From: Phoenix dactylifera
Taxonomy: Eukaryota; Streptophyta; Magnoliopsida; Arecales; Arecaceae
Assembly (NCBI RefSeq): GCF_009389715.1
Contig: NW_024068007.1
Location: 137,001 to 201,000, forward strand
Length of the DNA stretch: 64,000 bases
Direction: 5' to 3'
This document shows, in pieces, positions 10,116 through 21,591 of this stretch. Within the stretch, counting starts at the first letter, position 1. The number at the start of each line of letters is the position of its first letter. Position numbers and translations under genes: made by a program. The notes beneath the pieces were generated by a model. It made no database searches, had not been told where the DNA came from, and saw nothing but the letters and a program-made list of their open reading frames with translations.

Positions 10116-11790
10116 AAACGTTAAAACACCCAGCGGATAGTTTAGCATGGAAAGTATTTGATGATAGACATCACGAATTTGCTTCTGATGTTCGTAGTAT
10201 TAGGCTGGGTTTGGCTATTGATGGATTTAATCCATTTCGATCAATGAGTTCTACATACGGCACTTGGTCAGCTATTTTGGTCCCATATAATTTGCCACCA
10301 TGGATGTTTATGAACAGTCTTCACTCATTCTGTCGATGGTTATTCCAGGTGATAAAGGCCCAAGTAACGATATAGATATTTTTCTGTAGCTTTTAATAGA
10401 TGAATTGAAAAAGTTATGGGAGGGTATTGATGCATTTGATGCTTTCACTGGCCGAACATTCAAATTGCGTGCAGCTCTTATCTGGACAATCAATGATTTT
10501 TCTGCATATGCTAATTTACCTGGTTGGAGCACTAAGGGCGTATTACATGCCCTTCTTGTGGAGATTCAACCCATTCATATTGGTTAAAACATGGAGGAAA
10601 GTTCTGTTATATGGGTTATCATCGATGGTTAGAAGCAAACCATCCATTTCGACATCAGAATAATCAGTTTGATGGTACCATAGAGTTGCGATCTGCCCTT
10701 ATTCCACCAACTAGAACTGAAGTCCTTAAACAAACTCATGGCACTAACTACATAACCGGTAAGGTCTCCAACAGTTCAAAGAAGCGGGAAAGGGGGGATG
10801 TTGGCAGCTCAAATGACATAGGTTTTTGAGGACGCTAACAACTTCGAGAATGATAACAACATTTACGGGCAGGAAAATGATGATGGCACAATCTCGGTAT
10901 CTACACAGAAGCAGTTATGGAAAAAAAATGATCATTTTTTTTATTTACCTTATTGGGAGTATAATCTTCTTCGATATAATCTTGATGTCATGCATATAGA
11001 AAAGAATGTTTGTGATAACTTGATTGGAACATTGTTAAATCTTGAAGAAAAGACTAAAGACAACTTGAAAGCGCATCTTGATTTAAAATATTTTATACCT
11101 CCTGCATGTTATACAATGTCTACTCAAGAGAAAGATTTTTTTTCTAACGGTTCTGAAAAATATGAAAGTTCCTGATGGGTATGCATCATACATTTCAAGA
11201 TGGGTTAACCTTAAAGAGCGAAAACTTTCAAATCTTAAAAGTCACAATGGTCACATTTTGATGCAAGATACTTTCCATTGGCTTTAAGATCATCAGCTCA
11301 AAAACAAGTTCTTGCAATTGTGTCTCAGTTATTATCCATTTTTAAGGTATTATATTCCAAAGTTCTTGATCCTAAGGAGCTTGATCAATTGGAGTTTAAT
11401 GTTGCACTTACACTATGCCATATGGAGAAGATCTTTCCTACTGAATTTTTTATAATTATGGTTCATCTACTCATTCACTTGATTGTGGAAGCTAAACTTG
11501 GTGGACCGGTTCACTACCGATGGATGTATCCTATTGAGAGGTGATTTTTCTAAACTCGAAAGTCTATATTTATTATTAATATGGATGTATCCTATTATCT
11601 TTTTGATGTTGATATTGAGAATTAAAATTAAATCTTGAAGGTATTTTGTGCGTTTAAAGGAATATGTATGCAATCGAGCATATCCCGAGAGATCGATTGC
11701 TGAAGGATATATTGCTGATGAGTGTTTGACATTTTGCTCAAGATATTTTGAAGGTGTTGAAATTGCTTTTAATCAACCATAATGGAATTA
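10116..11790 (+). pseudogene. Decayed CACTA (En/Spm) TNP2-type transposase
   Basis: Translated pieces in several frames match the TNP2 transposase of plant CACTA elements in the right order: HPADSLAWKVFDD, RLGLAIDGFNPFRSMSS, VPYNLPPWMFM (10120-10320), then ELKKLWEGIDAFDAFTGRTF and WTINDFSAYANLPGWSTKG (10405-10550), NNQFDGTIELR (about 10660), LRYNLDVMHIEKNVCDNLIG (about 10970-11030), and the DUF4218-like part with LDQLEFNVALTLCHMEKIFP and PVHYRWMYPIER (11380-11540) and FVRLKEYVCNRAYPE (about 11645). Stops and frameshifts separate the pieces, so it is dead. Its 3' part is cut by the TRIM at 11850. The CACTA ends were not located. Confidence 0.85.
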
Positions 11791-11849
11791 TGATATTGTA
11801 CAGAATGCAACTTTGCCAATTAAACTAGCTGCAATCAGATATCTTATTG

Positions 11850-12514
11850 TGATGTGGGATTTGCACCCCGTCACCAGCACAGCCCGCACGCCAGCCGAGC
11901 AGGGAAAGCGACCGCGTCCTCACCGAGGTATTGTCCGCTTTGGGGATCGGGGATCGTGACCGCTCCCGGGGGTCCGCGCTTTGACGGCACCCCGGGTGGA
12001 ACCACCTATTCCACCCCTCATGGGTTTGCCCTTCAAAAGGCGCCTCGGTGAGAAGAGGTTATTGAGCCCCCCATTTAAGGCACAGACATTTTCGCTGATT
12101 AGCCGATGTGGGACTAAATTCGGGGAACCCCCCTGTAACACAGCCCCCCCAGCAGGAAGGTCCTGTGCCCGGGTCGGCTCCTTGCTAGATAGGCGGAGGG
12201 CCAGGCCCTCCTTCTAGCGCCATCTGATGCGGGATTTGCACCCCGTCACCAGCACAGCCCACACACCAGCCGAGCAGGGAAAGCGACCGCGTCCTCACCG
12301 AGGTATTGTCCGCTTTGGGGATCGGGGATCGTGACCGCTCCCGGGGGTCCGCACTTTGACGGCGCCCCGGGTGGAACCACCCATTTCACCCCTCATGGGT
12401 TTGCCCTTCAAAAGGCGCATCGGTGAGAAGAGGTTATTGAGCCCCCCATTTAAGGTACAGACATTTCCGCTGATTAGCCGATGTGGGACTAAATTCGGAA
12501 AACCCCCCGTAACA
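11850..12514 (-). mobile_element. TRIM element with TATTG target duplication
   Basis: Two direct repeats, 11850-12140 and 12225-12514 (291 and 290 bp), flank only 84 bp. Read on the minus strand the LTR runs from TGTTACAGG to CCACATCA. The internal part starts with a primer-binding-site-like TGGCGCTAGAAGGAGGGC and ends with a polypurine tract (CTGGGGGGGCTG). The 5-bp flanks are TATTG on both sides (11845-11849, 12515-12519). No protein is encoded, so it is a terminal-repeat retrotransposon in miniature. The two LTRs differ at roughly a dozen positions by eye, so it is not recent. It interrupts the CACTA remnant. Confidence 0.9.
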
Positions 12515-12519
12515 TATTG

Positions 12520-13661
12520 CATCAGCTAGATTAGATTAGCGGACGTGTGCTTACAATCTAGTAGAATGATGGCTGCTCCAAGTGCTCTCCTTCCCTAGAA
12601 AAGTGAAATTTCAACCAACGCAGACAAGAGGATGGTCCCTAATTTTGTTACACCAATCAAACTAGCAGAAAAGAGAAGGCACAAGAAGAGAGAAGAATGC
12701 AGTGCTAAAACTTGCAATATCCGTTAATTTCAGGCATCATATAAAAATGAAATCAACTAAAATCAATTTAGATTTTCACCTTTGGCAAAGTAGAATGGAG
12801 AAGCCACTCGAAAGGCGGCAGTTCGACAAATTTTCACTTTTGGATATAACTTGGGTGGCTAAACCACCCTTTATCACAATTTTTCTTTTTTTTTTTAAAA
12901 AAAAAAAAGCACGAGTCCGGCCAAGCTAATGAATTCTAGTTTGAGGTGTCATGGTTGTGACTTGTGAGAGGATTGGGTAATTTTGTCCGATGAGTAATTT
13001 TCTGGAGGCACCGTAGCATTGCTCTTTTATACTTTTCCGCGGGATCGTGGATTCCGTGCGCCATTGCATGCTTGGATCCAGACTTCTCTGGGGTTTCTTT
13101 TTTTTTTTTTAATAAATCGGATGAACTAATGTATTCGAGTATAAGTTTATTCATGAGAATAAAACAACAAAATACTTAAAAAACTTCTTCGAGCCTTTCT
13201 CTAAGACCAACCATCGGTGCTCATTTATATATCAATCGATCTTTCTCCCGGCATGAAAGCATGGTCATCGATCTGTGGAACCACGCCATATGCAACTCAA
13301 ATTGAGGTGCCACAATTATCCACCAGCAATGCAATGTTATTCCTAGAAGTAAGCTACTCATGCCATGTGGAGGGCTGTGACTTACTTTCCATGTGTATGT
13401 ATAGATGTTTTTTTAGAAGTAGGTTTTTTCTTTCCTCATCTATTATTGGTTGCAGAAAAGTCAAATTTAACCATATTTACATCTAGCACCCTATATGATG
13501 TCAACATTATAGAAAGATAAAATTATATTTAATTGCATAATCAGAACATATTTTGGTTTCAGATTTAGTGATTTTAAAGTCTAATTTACAAGAGTGATAT
13601 CATTCAGAGAAATTGCTTAAAATTTTTATTATTTATTTCATTTTATAAATAAATTTAAAAC

Positions 13662-13694
<33 letters not shown>

Positions 13695-14020
13695 ATAATT
13701 TTTCTGAAGAAGCATGGTAGGTTTTTTTTTTCCTTGAATTGCTGCCAGCACCTATTATTGGTTGCAGAAAAGTCAAATTTAACCATATTTACATCTAGCA
13801 CCCTATATGACATTATAAAAGTACGTGATACGACCACGCCAAGCCCGATTCCAGCTTGGGCTTTCCTTGATGCTGGATTTAGGATTAAGCCTAAAATGCT
13901 AAAATTATAGCCTAGAGGCCTATGGTTTTTTTTATAGTTGAGCCCCCACGCCACTCGGGCTGGCCGGGTCCATTAACATCCCTTAGCACCTAATCCAACT
14001 GATCCTCTCATCCATCGCCT
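12520..14020. other. Intergenic, with a diverged 313-bp duplication
   Basis: No gene is supportable. A stretch of about 60 bp containing GGTTGCAGAAAAGTCAAATT occurs at 13445 and again at 13757, with looser similarity before it, indicating an old tandem duplication of about 313 bp. A TA/TG microsatellite lies at 13663-13695. Poly-T or poly-A runs occur at 12885-12910 and 13095. Confidence 0.45.
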
Positions 14021-14028
14021 CTTGCTGC

Positions 14029-14882
14029 TAAGGCTGCAAGTGGGTCGGGTCGATCCGAGACCCGACCCGGCCCGACCCGCATAGATCCGATCCGACCTAA
14101 ATTTTAGAATCCGTGGATCCGGATCGAGTTTTAAAATTAGATTCGAATCATTTTCTGGATTGGGTCTGGATTTACTGAGCGGATCCGATCCGATCCGAAT
14201 GGATCCGAAGAGAAAGAAAGAGAGGGAGAAAAGCAAAAGAAAGTTTTTTTTTTTTTTTTTCAGGCCGTGTAGTCCGTCAAGATTCTCTCTCCATCTATTA
14301 CACTGTTGATACCTCTGGTGTCTCGGTAGCTGGGTTTTTTTTTTTTTTTTTTTTCCCTTCTGTTTTTTGGTTTCTGTTTTTTTTAGCTTTTGCAGGGAGG
14401 AAGTGAACACTGAACTGAATATGGGCCATGTGCCAGTTTTCTGCAATTGAATTGGATTTTGGAAGAAGGTCTAGGATTTTTTTTTTGTCCTCGTGAAAGG
14501 GGAGCTGGGAGACCCCAAGTTCCGTCCAATCAGTCACATAGGGTGTGATATGAAGTTTGGCTTGCAGACCGACTTAGTTAAAGTCATGCGTCATCTGTTC
14601 TGACTGGAGGTCAACTGCAAGTCTTTCAAGTCATGGGTCGCCCAGCACCTTATAATTACGATATGACCAAATTAGATTTACCCAAATCCTTCCCCAAAAG
14701 TGGAGAAGTACAGAAATATGGATCCGATTGGGATCCGGACCCGATCCGAACCCGACTCGGAACCGACCCGACCCAACCTTCAACCGAATCGGATCTGGAT
14801 CCAAAATTAGAACCCGAACAAAAAACCGGATCGGATCGGGGTCATCCAGAATCCGACCCGATTCGACCCATTTGTACCCCTA
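14029..14882 (-). mobile_element. Non-autonomous hAT-type element, copy A
   Basis: 854 bp bounded by a perfect 8-bp target duplication CTTGCTGC (14021-14028 and 14883-14890). The ends are inverted: TAAGGCTGCAAGTGGGTCGG on the left and TAGGGGTACAAATGGGTCGA on the right, both fitting the hAT terminal pattern YARNG. Subterminal zones on both sides are packed with GACCCGACC and GGATCCGATCC words. The middle has no coding capacity. Copy B lies 721 bp away in the opposite orientation. Confidence 0.9.
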
Positions 14883-14890
14883 CTTGCTGC

Positions 14891-15595
14891 TAATAGCCAA
14901 AAAGCATTGTTCCCTTTTTTTTACTTGGATTTCTTATATGGTATAGGAGAGAGAAGGAAGATGTTTCTATAGTTTTGGCTTTGCCTTTGCATATTTCTTG
15001 CTATGGCTACAATAAAAAGCTTTGATCCACCGGTGAAATTTTTAGCTTTTTTTAATTGATGAATTTTCTTAGTAAGTTAAATTATTTCATTTCAACCTGA
15101 GATTTTCTTCTTTTTTTTTGCGGGGTGGGGGTGAGTAAAAATCTGTGCAAAAGATAAACAAAATTTACATTGCACAACCAAATTTGCCGGCGGTGCCCCA
15201 AAAAGCCGACTCCAGTCAAATAATTAAGCAAAGTACGAACAAACTCAGAAGGAAGAAGATCATCTTGATCATGAGCAGCCCTATTTATGAGCAAATTATG
15301 TAGATAAACAGTCCCACTGAAGTGCCCTCTTGGATAGCCAATCAGCAGCCCTATTTTTTTCATGAAATACATGAGATGCCACTTATGCTGGGAACAACTG
15401 TTTTCAGCCAAGTTATCCTTGAACAAAGGGAGTTCAACCCTAGATTAATGGTTTGATGAAACTCTTTGTTCCGAATCCATGTACAGATGGATGGATATCG
15501 ATTCGTTCTTTATAGGATGAAGTAATTGCAAATAAAAAAAAAATACCCCAAAAGAGCACATTAATCATATGGGGAGCTCCTTGTACAAAAACCTA
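14891..15595. other. Spacer between the two inverted hAT-type copies
   Basis: No gene is recognised. A 114-codon open frame on the minus strand (15082-15426) has no similarity I can name and ends in a pyrimidine run; it is left uncalled. Confidence 0.4.
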
Positions 15596-15603
15596 CATAG
15601 GCA

Positions 15604-16460
15604 TAGGGGTGCAAATAGATTGGATCGGGTCGGATCCTGGGTGATCCCGATCCAACCCAGTTTTTTATTCGGATCCTAATTTTGGATCCAGATCCGACCC
15701 GGTTGAAGATCGGGTCGGATCCGGGTCCGAGTCGGGTCGGGTTCGGATCTGAATCGAGTCCAATTTTTTTATGCTTTTAGGAAAGAATTTGGGCAAATCT
15801 AATTTGGTCATATCATAATTATGAGGTGCTGGGTGACCCATGAATCGAAAGACTTGCAATTAACATCCAGTCAGAACAGATAACCCCTGACTTACTAACT
15901 ATGTCGGTCAACAAGCCAAATTTCATATCACACTATTGTTTGTCCATATGACTCATTGGACGGAACTTGGTGTCTCCCACCTCCCCTCTCACGAGGACAA
16001 AAAAAATCCCAGACCTTCTTCCAAAATCCAATTCCATTGCAGAAAACTGGCACATGACCCATATTCAGTTCAGCGTTTCCTTACTTCCTCTCTGCAAAAG
16101 TTAAAAAAAAAACAGAAACCAAAAAACAGAAAGGAAAAAAAAAAAAAAAAAGCCAGCTACCGAGACGCCAGAGGTATCAACAGTGCAATAGATCGAGAGA
16201 GGATCCTGATGGACTAATAGTGCCACGACCCACACAAAAAAAAAACTCTCTTTTGCTTTTTCCCCTCTCTCTTTCTCTCTTCGGGTCCATTCGGGTCAGG
16301 TCGGGTCCATTCGGTAAATCCAGACCCGACCCAGAAAATGATTCGGATCCAATTTTAGGACCCAACCCGGATCCGCGAGTCCTAAAATTCGGATCGGGTC
16401 GGGTCTACACGGGTCAGGCCGGGTCGGGTCTTGGGTCGACCCGACCCATTTGCAGCCTTA
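15604..16460 (+). mobile_element. Non-autonomous hAT-type element, copy B (inverted)
   Basis: 857 bp, the reverse complement of copy A over its whole length. Ends are TAGGGGTGCAAATAGATTGG on the left and the complement of TAAGGCTGCAAATGGGTCGG on the right. The flanking 8-mers are CATAGGCA (15596-15603) and CATAGACA (16461-16468), matching at 7 of 8 positions. It contains the same GACCC/GGATCC-rich subterminal zones and no coding sequence. The separate target duplications show two independent insertions. Confidence 0.88.
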
Positions 16461-16468
16461 CATAGACA

Positions 16469-17176
16469 GAGTCTCAGTTTGCTGTTATTCATGCATGTTG
16501 TTCAACCATCTCGCCTACTAAAATTCCACCTTCACAGGAAATCCCATGATTTTGTAATGCATGCTTACACGAGCAAAGTTGCTAGTTTAATTGGTAAAGG
16601 AATCATGTGAAGGCATTCAAGCTAGTTTTGAAGAAAAATTGGCTTAAATGGAATTTGAATTCATGACTAACCACCTTAACATCCAACATCTTGTTAGGCT
16701 CCATCCTCCCCTTCTGGTTTTGGAAAAAAAAAGAGGAAAAATCCAACAACATCTCTGATGTCCAAACCATTTAAAACTTTATCCTAAAAGATTCCTTGTA
16801 TCGAAATCTATTGTGATGATGATATATGGTTATCATATATTTTAGTCTAGGCGTGAATTCAGCAACATTGATATTTATAGAAAATTTGAAGTTTAATTGC
16901 TATCTGATACACTTAAATTTAAGTGCTTTGATTGGATTAAAAGCATCCTCGAACCCACCTAAGGAGATGGAAGAAAAAGCAAAAAATCTCCTCTTGAATA
17001 ATTTGCACCTAGAACGGACAGGATGATGGAGGAACATCATCTTATCAAGATGGAATTATCCAAATCTCAAGCCGACACAAAGGAAGAAATGCCAATCCTT
17101 CACTGAATATCCAAATGCCATGCAAACATGTATAAGAGTCAGTTGATCAACCTACTTATAATTTAATTGGGAAAGT
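16469..17176. other. Intergenic, nothing recognised
   Basis: AT-rich DNA without a supportable gene or element. Confidence 0.4.
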
Positions 17177-17513
17177 CTCTACAGTAAAAACCTCAGCTGG
17201 CAGGCTTTCGCCGACGCTTCTAAAGCGTCGGTAAGACAGGCTTTCGCGGACGCTTTAAAAGCGTCGGTAAGACAGGCTTTCGCCGATGTGTTTTTGCGTC
17301 GACAAAACGGACATACGCCGATACTTTGATAAGCGTCGGTAAATGCTTGGTTTTGCCGACGCTTTCTTTTAGCGTCTGCAAAAAGTTTTTCCACTCGCAT
17401 ACCGCCGACGCTTTTGCAACGCTTTCTCTAGCGTCGGCTGGAATTTTACCGACGCTAATAAGCGTCCGTAAAGGCTATAAAAAATGCTAGTAAAAGTTAA
17501 TATTTCTGTAGTG
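17177..17513. mobile_element. Small CACTA-like element with GCGTCGGT repeats
   Basis: The right end, read inward on the minus strand, is CACTACAGAAATATTAAC, the standard CACTA terminus. The left end, CTCTACAGTAAAAACC, fits with one change in the CACTA core. Between them the words GCCGACGCTT and AAGCGTCGGTAA recur in both orientations at least eight times, like CACTA subterminal repeats. No coding sequence is present. The 3-bp flanks do not match clearly, so the left end may be eroded. It lies just beyond the 3' flank of kiwellin copy 4. Confidence 0.65.
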
Positions 17514-17835
17514 ATGGTCTAGGTGTACTAGAAGATACTGCAACATAAATTTGTAGAGGCTGACCATAGATAGATTGTCTTGCTTGTGATTAGATTTTAA
17601 ATGAATTTTGGTTCTGGGTTGGTGTCTCCACTGGTTCGAGAAAAAACTAGAAGATAACATTAGTACATAACATGTAAGCAGAGAACTTGGAAGGCAAACT
17701 GGACTATAGGCAACTATAGTCCTTCGGTTGCATATTGATATGATTTATTTAACATAGGGCAAACAAAGCCAGATAGTGACTTTGGAATTTATTATAGTTG
17801 CATAACATAGGCTTCTAATTCGAGATCATCTCTCA

Positions 17836-18404
17836 TCATGCATCGGACCAAGTAATCTGAGAGTCCCCAATCTTCGAATCAGGGATCCCGAGAGCCTTCC
17901 ACACTGCCCTTGATGCATCCACTATATTGTTCGGACATGGCGGCTGGAAATCGTGCTGGGCGTCGCAACTTTTACAGAATCACACTCATCAACAACTTTA
18001 GCCAGAACAGAGTTACCATTTGCGTTGATCCTGATGTTTTTGCCGCATCGGCTACCCTGATTGTACCATCCAGTTGAGAGGGCCACAACCCTCTCATTGT
18101 CGCTGTGGTATTGACCGTCGCACTCCGAAGGTCCACCACCGTCCCCACCTTTTTTGAAGCTGTTGATGGTCATCCTTGCACTGGTGGCTCCGGTCACCGG
18201 CGGCGAGCAAAGGTACTGATCGTACTTCTGTCCAGCCTTACAACACTCGGAGTCGTTCTCGGTGTTGCAGTGGCCAGCCTTGCCTACAAGTTGGCCACTC
18301 GGACTGCATGCTTCTGCAAGGGAGGTGAAGGGAAAGCAGCTGCCAAGACCAGAACTTGCTAGCAGCAGTGCTAGAAGAAAAGATGGTATATAGCTCATCA
18401 CCAT
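17836..18404 (-). pseudogene. Kiwellin copy 4, frameshifted
   Basis: Same organisation as copy 3, with ATG, signal peptide (SLAEA end), cysteine pattern and [11 protein letters not shown] intact. One base is missing near 17967-17971 just after the VVDECDSV block: the other copies read GCAACCATTTAC on the plus strand, this one GCAACTTTTAC. The reading frame therefore leaves the family sequence after about residue 145 and stops at 17922, about 15 residues later. The original frame continues beyond the break to the normal TGA at 17836, still encoding the PPC, WKAL and TWSDA blocks. Loss of the last quarter, including two cysteines, should prevent correct folding. The frameshift looks recent because the rest is conserved; a sequencing error is possible. 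Confidence 0.88.
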
Positions 18405-18490
18405 CTCTCAACTAAAACGCACAATGGTCTACTATGGTTCTCCCACAATGAGAGAAGTGGATGATGTCCTCAAGGATGTGTGGTGGTTGC

Positions 18491-18497
18491 TTATATA
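18491..18497 (-). promoter_or_regulatory. TATA box of kiwellin copy 4
   Basis: TATATAA on the minus strand about 88 bp upstream of the ATG at 18404. Homology to the promoters of the other copies extends to about 18690. Confidence 0.65.
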
Positions 18498-18699
18498 GAT
18501 AAAATGCCAGAAGACTAGTGGAACAACTCGAGGCCTAGTAACTTCTGAGTTTGCAGGTACTTACCTGCGTGAAAGAAAGCTATACGAGTAGAAGTCATGA
18601 CGCGTCCGTGGGGATGGGTTGGAAGATTGCTGTGGTAGGACCTGCGCACGCCAAAAACGACCAAACCCAGGTCACTGTGGCTAAAAGGCAAGTCATCGC

Positions 18700-20629
18700 A
18701 CCATTGACGTTGCCGTACGTTCTAATGCTTCTAGAAGCAAGTCTGAACCAGATTTTCTTCGTCGTGATTCTCCTTCTCGCGTTCCCCATCGGTACCTTCA
18801 TGCGTGATTTCCGCATCCCAGCCTAAACAGACTGGCGCTGACTTCAAAGACTGGCTAGTGGCGAGGGGGAAAACTCGGATATTCACGCCACCAAGCTTGC
18901 ATGGGCTAGACCTAGATACATACATAAGTGTGACATTAGTGTTGGACTAGTTAAAAAAATGTAGGTCGAAAAAAAAAAAATTAGAAATAGTGCTTGAGAT
19001 ACCATGGTTTTCAAGAACTTTCGCCACCCTCATGCTGTTTGAAGGAGATGGAAATGGATAGAGATGTAGTGTTGAGCTAGAATAGAAAAGTGAGATATTG
19101 GACTACGGTAAAGGTATAACATTGGACTATGGTAAGGATGTAGCGCCAAACTACTATAAATAATCTTAGTTACGTCTACTCCTAAAATAAAAGATTTAAA
19201 ATAAAGATAAAGATAAAAGGTAGTTTGATTGGATTGATTGTCGAAGGGTCTTAATATAAAATACAATTCTAATATTTATACTAGTATATAGTAACTGCCC
19301 TCCAACACAATAGTTCCACTCTGGCGATTGCTTTTTCCCCTTCCAATCTCTACTCCTGATGGTTCTGATAACTGCTGTCAATCGTCTTGCTACTATGTAC
19401 GTACACAAGCACAATCATTCTACAAATATCGGGTCGATAATTATGTCTTATCGGCTTTTAACTTATCCATAGGCTGTATTGGCTCCCTCTTCACTCATTC
19501 GGTCTCTAATATAATTCTCTATTCTTGGAAATTTAAGACTGGTGTGATTATGTTGGTTTTCTACCGGCCAACGGTCAAGACTCGATCTTTTGGCCAGCTT
19601 ATTCACATCATAGCCAAATTCTATCTGTTCGGTTTGAATTTCTGTCCTCAGTATGATTTCACACCAGAATTCTATTCAATCTTAACAAAAGTCATATGAT
19701 TCTTACCTGCCTGAATTCTATCAAAACATAATCGACATGGTGCTTATTCATGGTCACCAGCTAGATTATTGAGATGAGATGTAAATATTCACCAAAGTTG
19801 ACCAAGGGAATATGAGTAATATAGCTTTAACAGATGATGCAACACCCAAGAGCATTATTTTGCACTGCAGAAAATAATATATGGCCCTGGACTGTTGCCA
19901 TGTTATCCGATCACCGAGATGGATGGATATCAAATAGAGTGCAGTATACAGCATGCAAAATGCGCTGTATGGTATCCAACGTTTGGTCTATTTGATAGCC
20001 GTCTGTCTCTGTGATTAGATAATGTCACAGTCACTATGATTGCACCAATTTTTGTGGTGCAAATCATGCACCACTTTTTGTGGTGCAAATCATGCACCGT
20101 TGGAGCATCCGAACTCAATGGAGGTGGCCATTTTGGAAGTGGTGACAGTTTCCACACATAGTGATAAAGAGATGGCCGTCGGACTACACTCAAGGATGGC
20201 AATCAGACAGCATATGCTGGTATTTGCCTGAAGAAGGCTGCGGATCGGTGCCAGTGGCATCACGGCAAGTCCATGCCACCGTCCTGGAAAAACTTTTGTC
20301 CTGTTAATGTCAGCGACTTTGACTGGGACTCGCAAGCTCCTGTCCCAGCAACGCCATGGTCGCCTTAGTTTCCTGCCGTGGACGGCGTTGGGGTTCCCAA
20401 AGTCAAGGATCGGTGACAATTGTAGTAGACTATGTTCTCAAAAATAAGAAAGAAGAAGATATTAGGCCATGTTAATTGGTGCTTAATTTGTGAGGAACAC
20501 AGAATATGTGTCGAGCCACAAGTAGATTTATCACACCCTTTGGTAATTACCAAAAAGGTAGATCAATTTGTTATGGATGATGAGCATGTGGCTTGATTTA
20601 TCGTCGCTCTCATCATCATAAGATTCTAG

Positions 20630-20630
<1 letters not shown>
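18700..20630. other. Intergenic, with a small direct repeat
   Basis: No gene is supportable. At 20040-20100 a unit of about 30 bp with TTTTTGTGGTGCAAATCATG occurs twice in a row. Similar TGGTGCAAA...TGCACC words reappear at 24990-25510, so both regions may hold decayed members of one repeat family. Confidence 0.4.

Positions 20631-20631
<1 letters not shown>

Positions 20632-20659
<28 letters not shown>
20632..20659. repeat. (TA)n microsatellite
   Basis: An uninterrupted run of TA dinucleotides of about 28 bp. Confidence 0.9.
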
Positions 20660-20662
<3 letters not shown>

Positions 20663-20872
20663 AGAGTTTTAATTAAAAAATAATAATTTTTTTCTTATTT
20701 TCTAAATTTTAGTTGTTTTAAATGCTTTAAAATATATTTTTTTGTTGTAGTTTTTTTCAAAAAAGTTGCGGCTTTTTGGAAGAAAATGTTGGTTTTCGAA
20801 AAAATACGATGTTTTCGAAAAATAATGTATCTTCAGAAACTATCGCGTCTCTTTAGTTATCCAGACAGAGCC

Positions 20873-20879
20873 TATAAAT
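20873..20879 (+). promoter_or_regulatory. Isolated TATA-box-like promoter
   Basis: TATAAAT is followed by a pyrimidine-rich leader (20910-21010) and a splice-donor-like AAGGTAAGC near 21153. It resembles the promoter and leader of an LTR or of a gene first exon, but no coding sequence follows. Confidence 0.35.
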
Positions 20880-20995
20880 GGGCTTTGAGTTTAGCATCTT
20901 GAAAAACTCAATCCACTCTCTGCTCTCTTCTCTGTTTCCTTTGCATGATGAGAGAGATTGAGAGAGAAAATCTTTTTCTTCTTCTTTTTTGATTT

Positions 20996-21591
20996 TTTTT
21001 CCTATTCTTTTTTCACCATCTGAATGAATCGGTCAAGTCAAGCATCTCCAGCAATCGGACTTGTTAGAGAAAGATCGAGTTACGACGGGTTATTAAAAAT
21101 TCGTACTTTTCTAATCCTTTATCCTTGGTTTATTCACAAACCTAATAGCACCAAGGTAAGCAAGAATAGATTTAAATCCAAGTCATGGTTGTCTGGATTT
21201 TTTTTTTGAAAAAAAAAGGGGCCAAATAGAATGGTAATTTGTCTCATGAACAACCGTGACAGATGGGGTTGACGGATGGTTGTCTGGATTCTTTTTTTCC
21301 TATTCTTTTTTCACCATCTGAATGAATCGGTCAAGTCAAGCATCTCCAGCAATCGGACTTGTTAGAGAAAGATCGAGTTACGACGGGTTATTAAAAATTC
21401 GTACTTTTCTAATCCTTTATCCTTGGTTTATTCACAAACCTAATAGCACCAAGGTAAGCAAGAATAGATTTAAATCCAAGTCATGGTTGTCTGGATTTTT
21501 TTTTTGAAAAAAAAAGGGGCCAAATAGAATGGTAATTTGTCTCATGAACAACCGTGACAGATGGGGTTGACGGATGGTTGTCTGGATTCTT
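20996..21591. repeat. 298-bp tandem duplication, nearly perfect
   Basis: Two head-to-tail copies of about 298 bp (20996-21293, 21294-21591) appear identical through almost their whole length; the 61-codon frame inside is identical in both. The unit includes the end of the pyrimidine leader and the AAGGTAAGC word. It is either a very recent duplication or an assembly effect. Confidence 0.85.

Noticed and set aside
15082-15426. A 114-codon minus-strand frame between the inverted elements
   Set aside because: No recognisable family, start in unremarkable context, and it ends in a pyrimidine run; not enough to call a gene.
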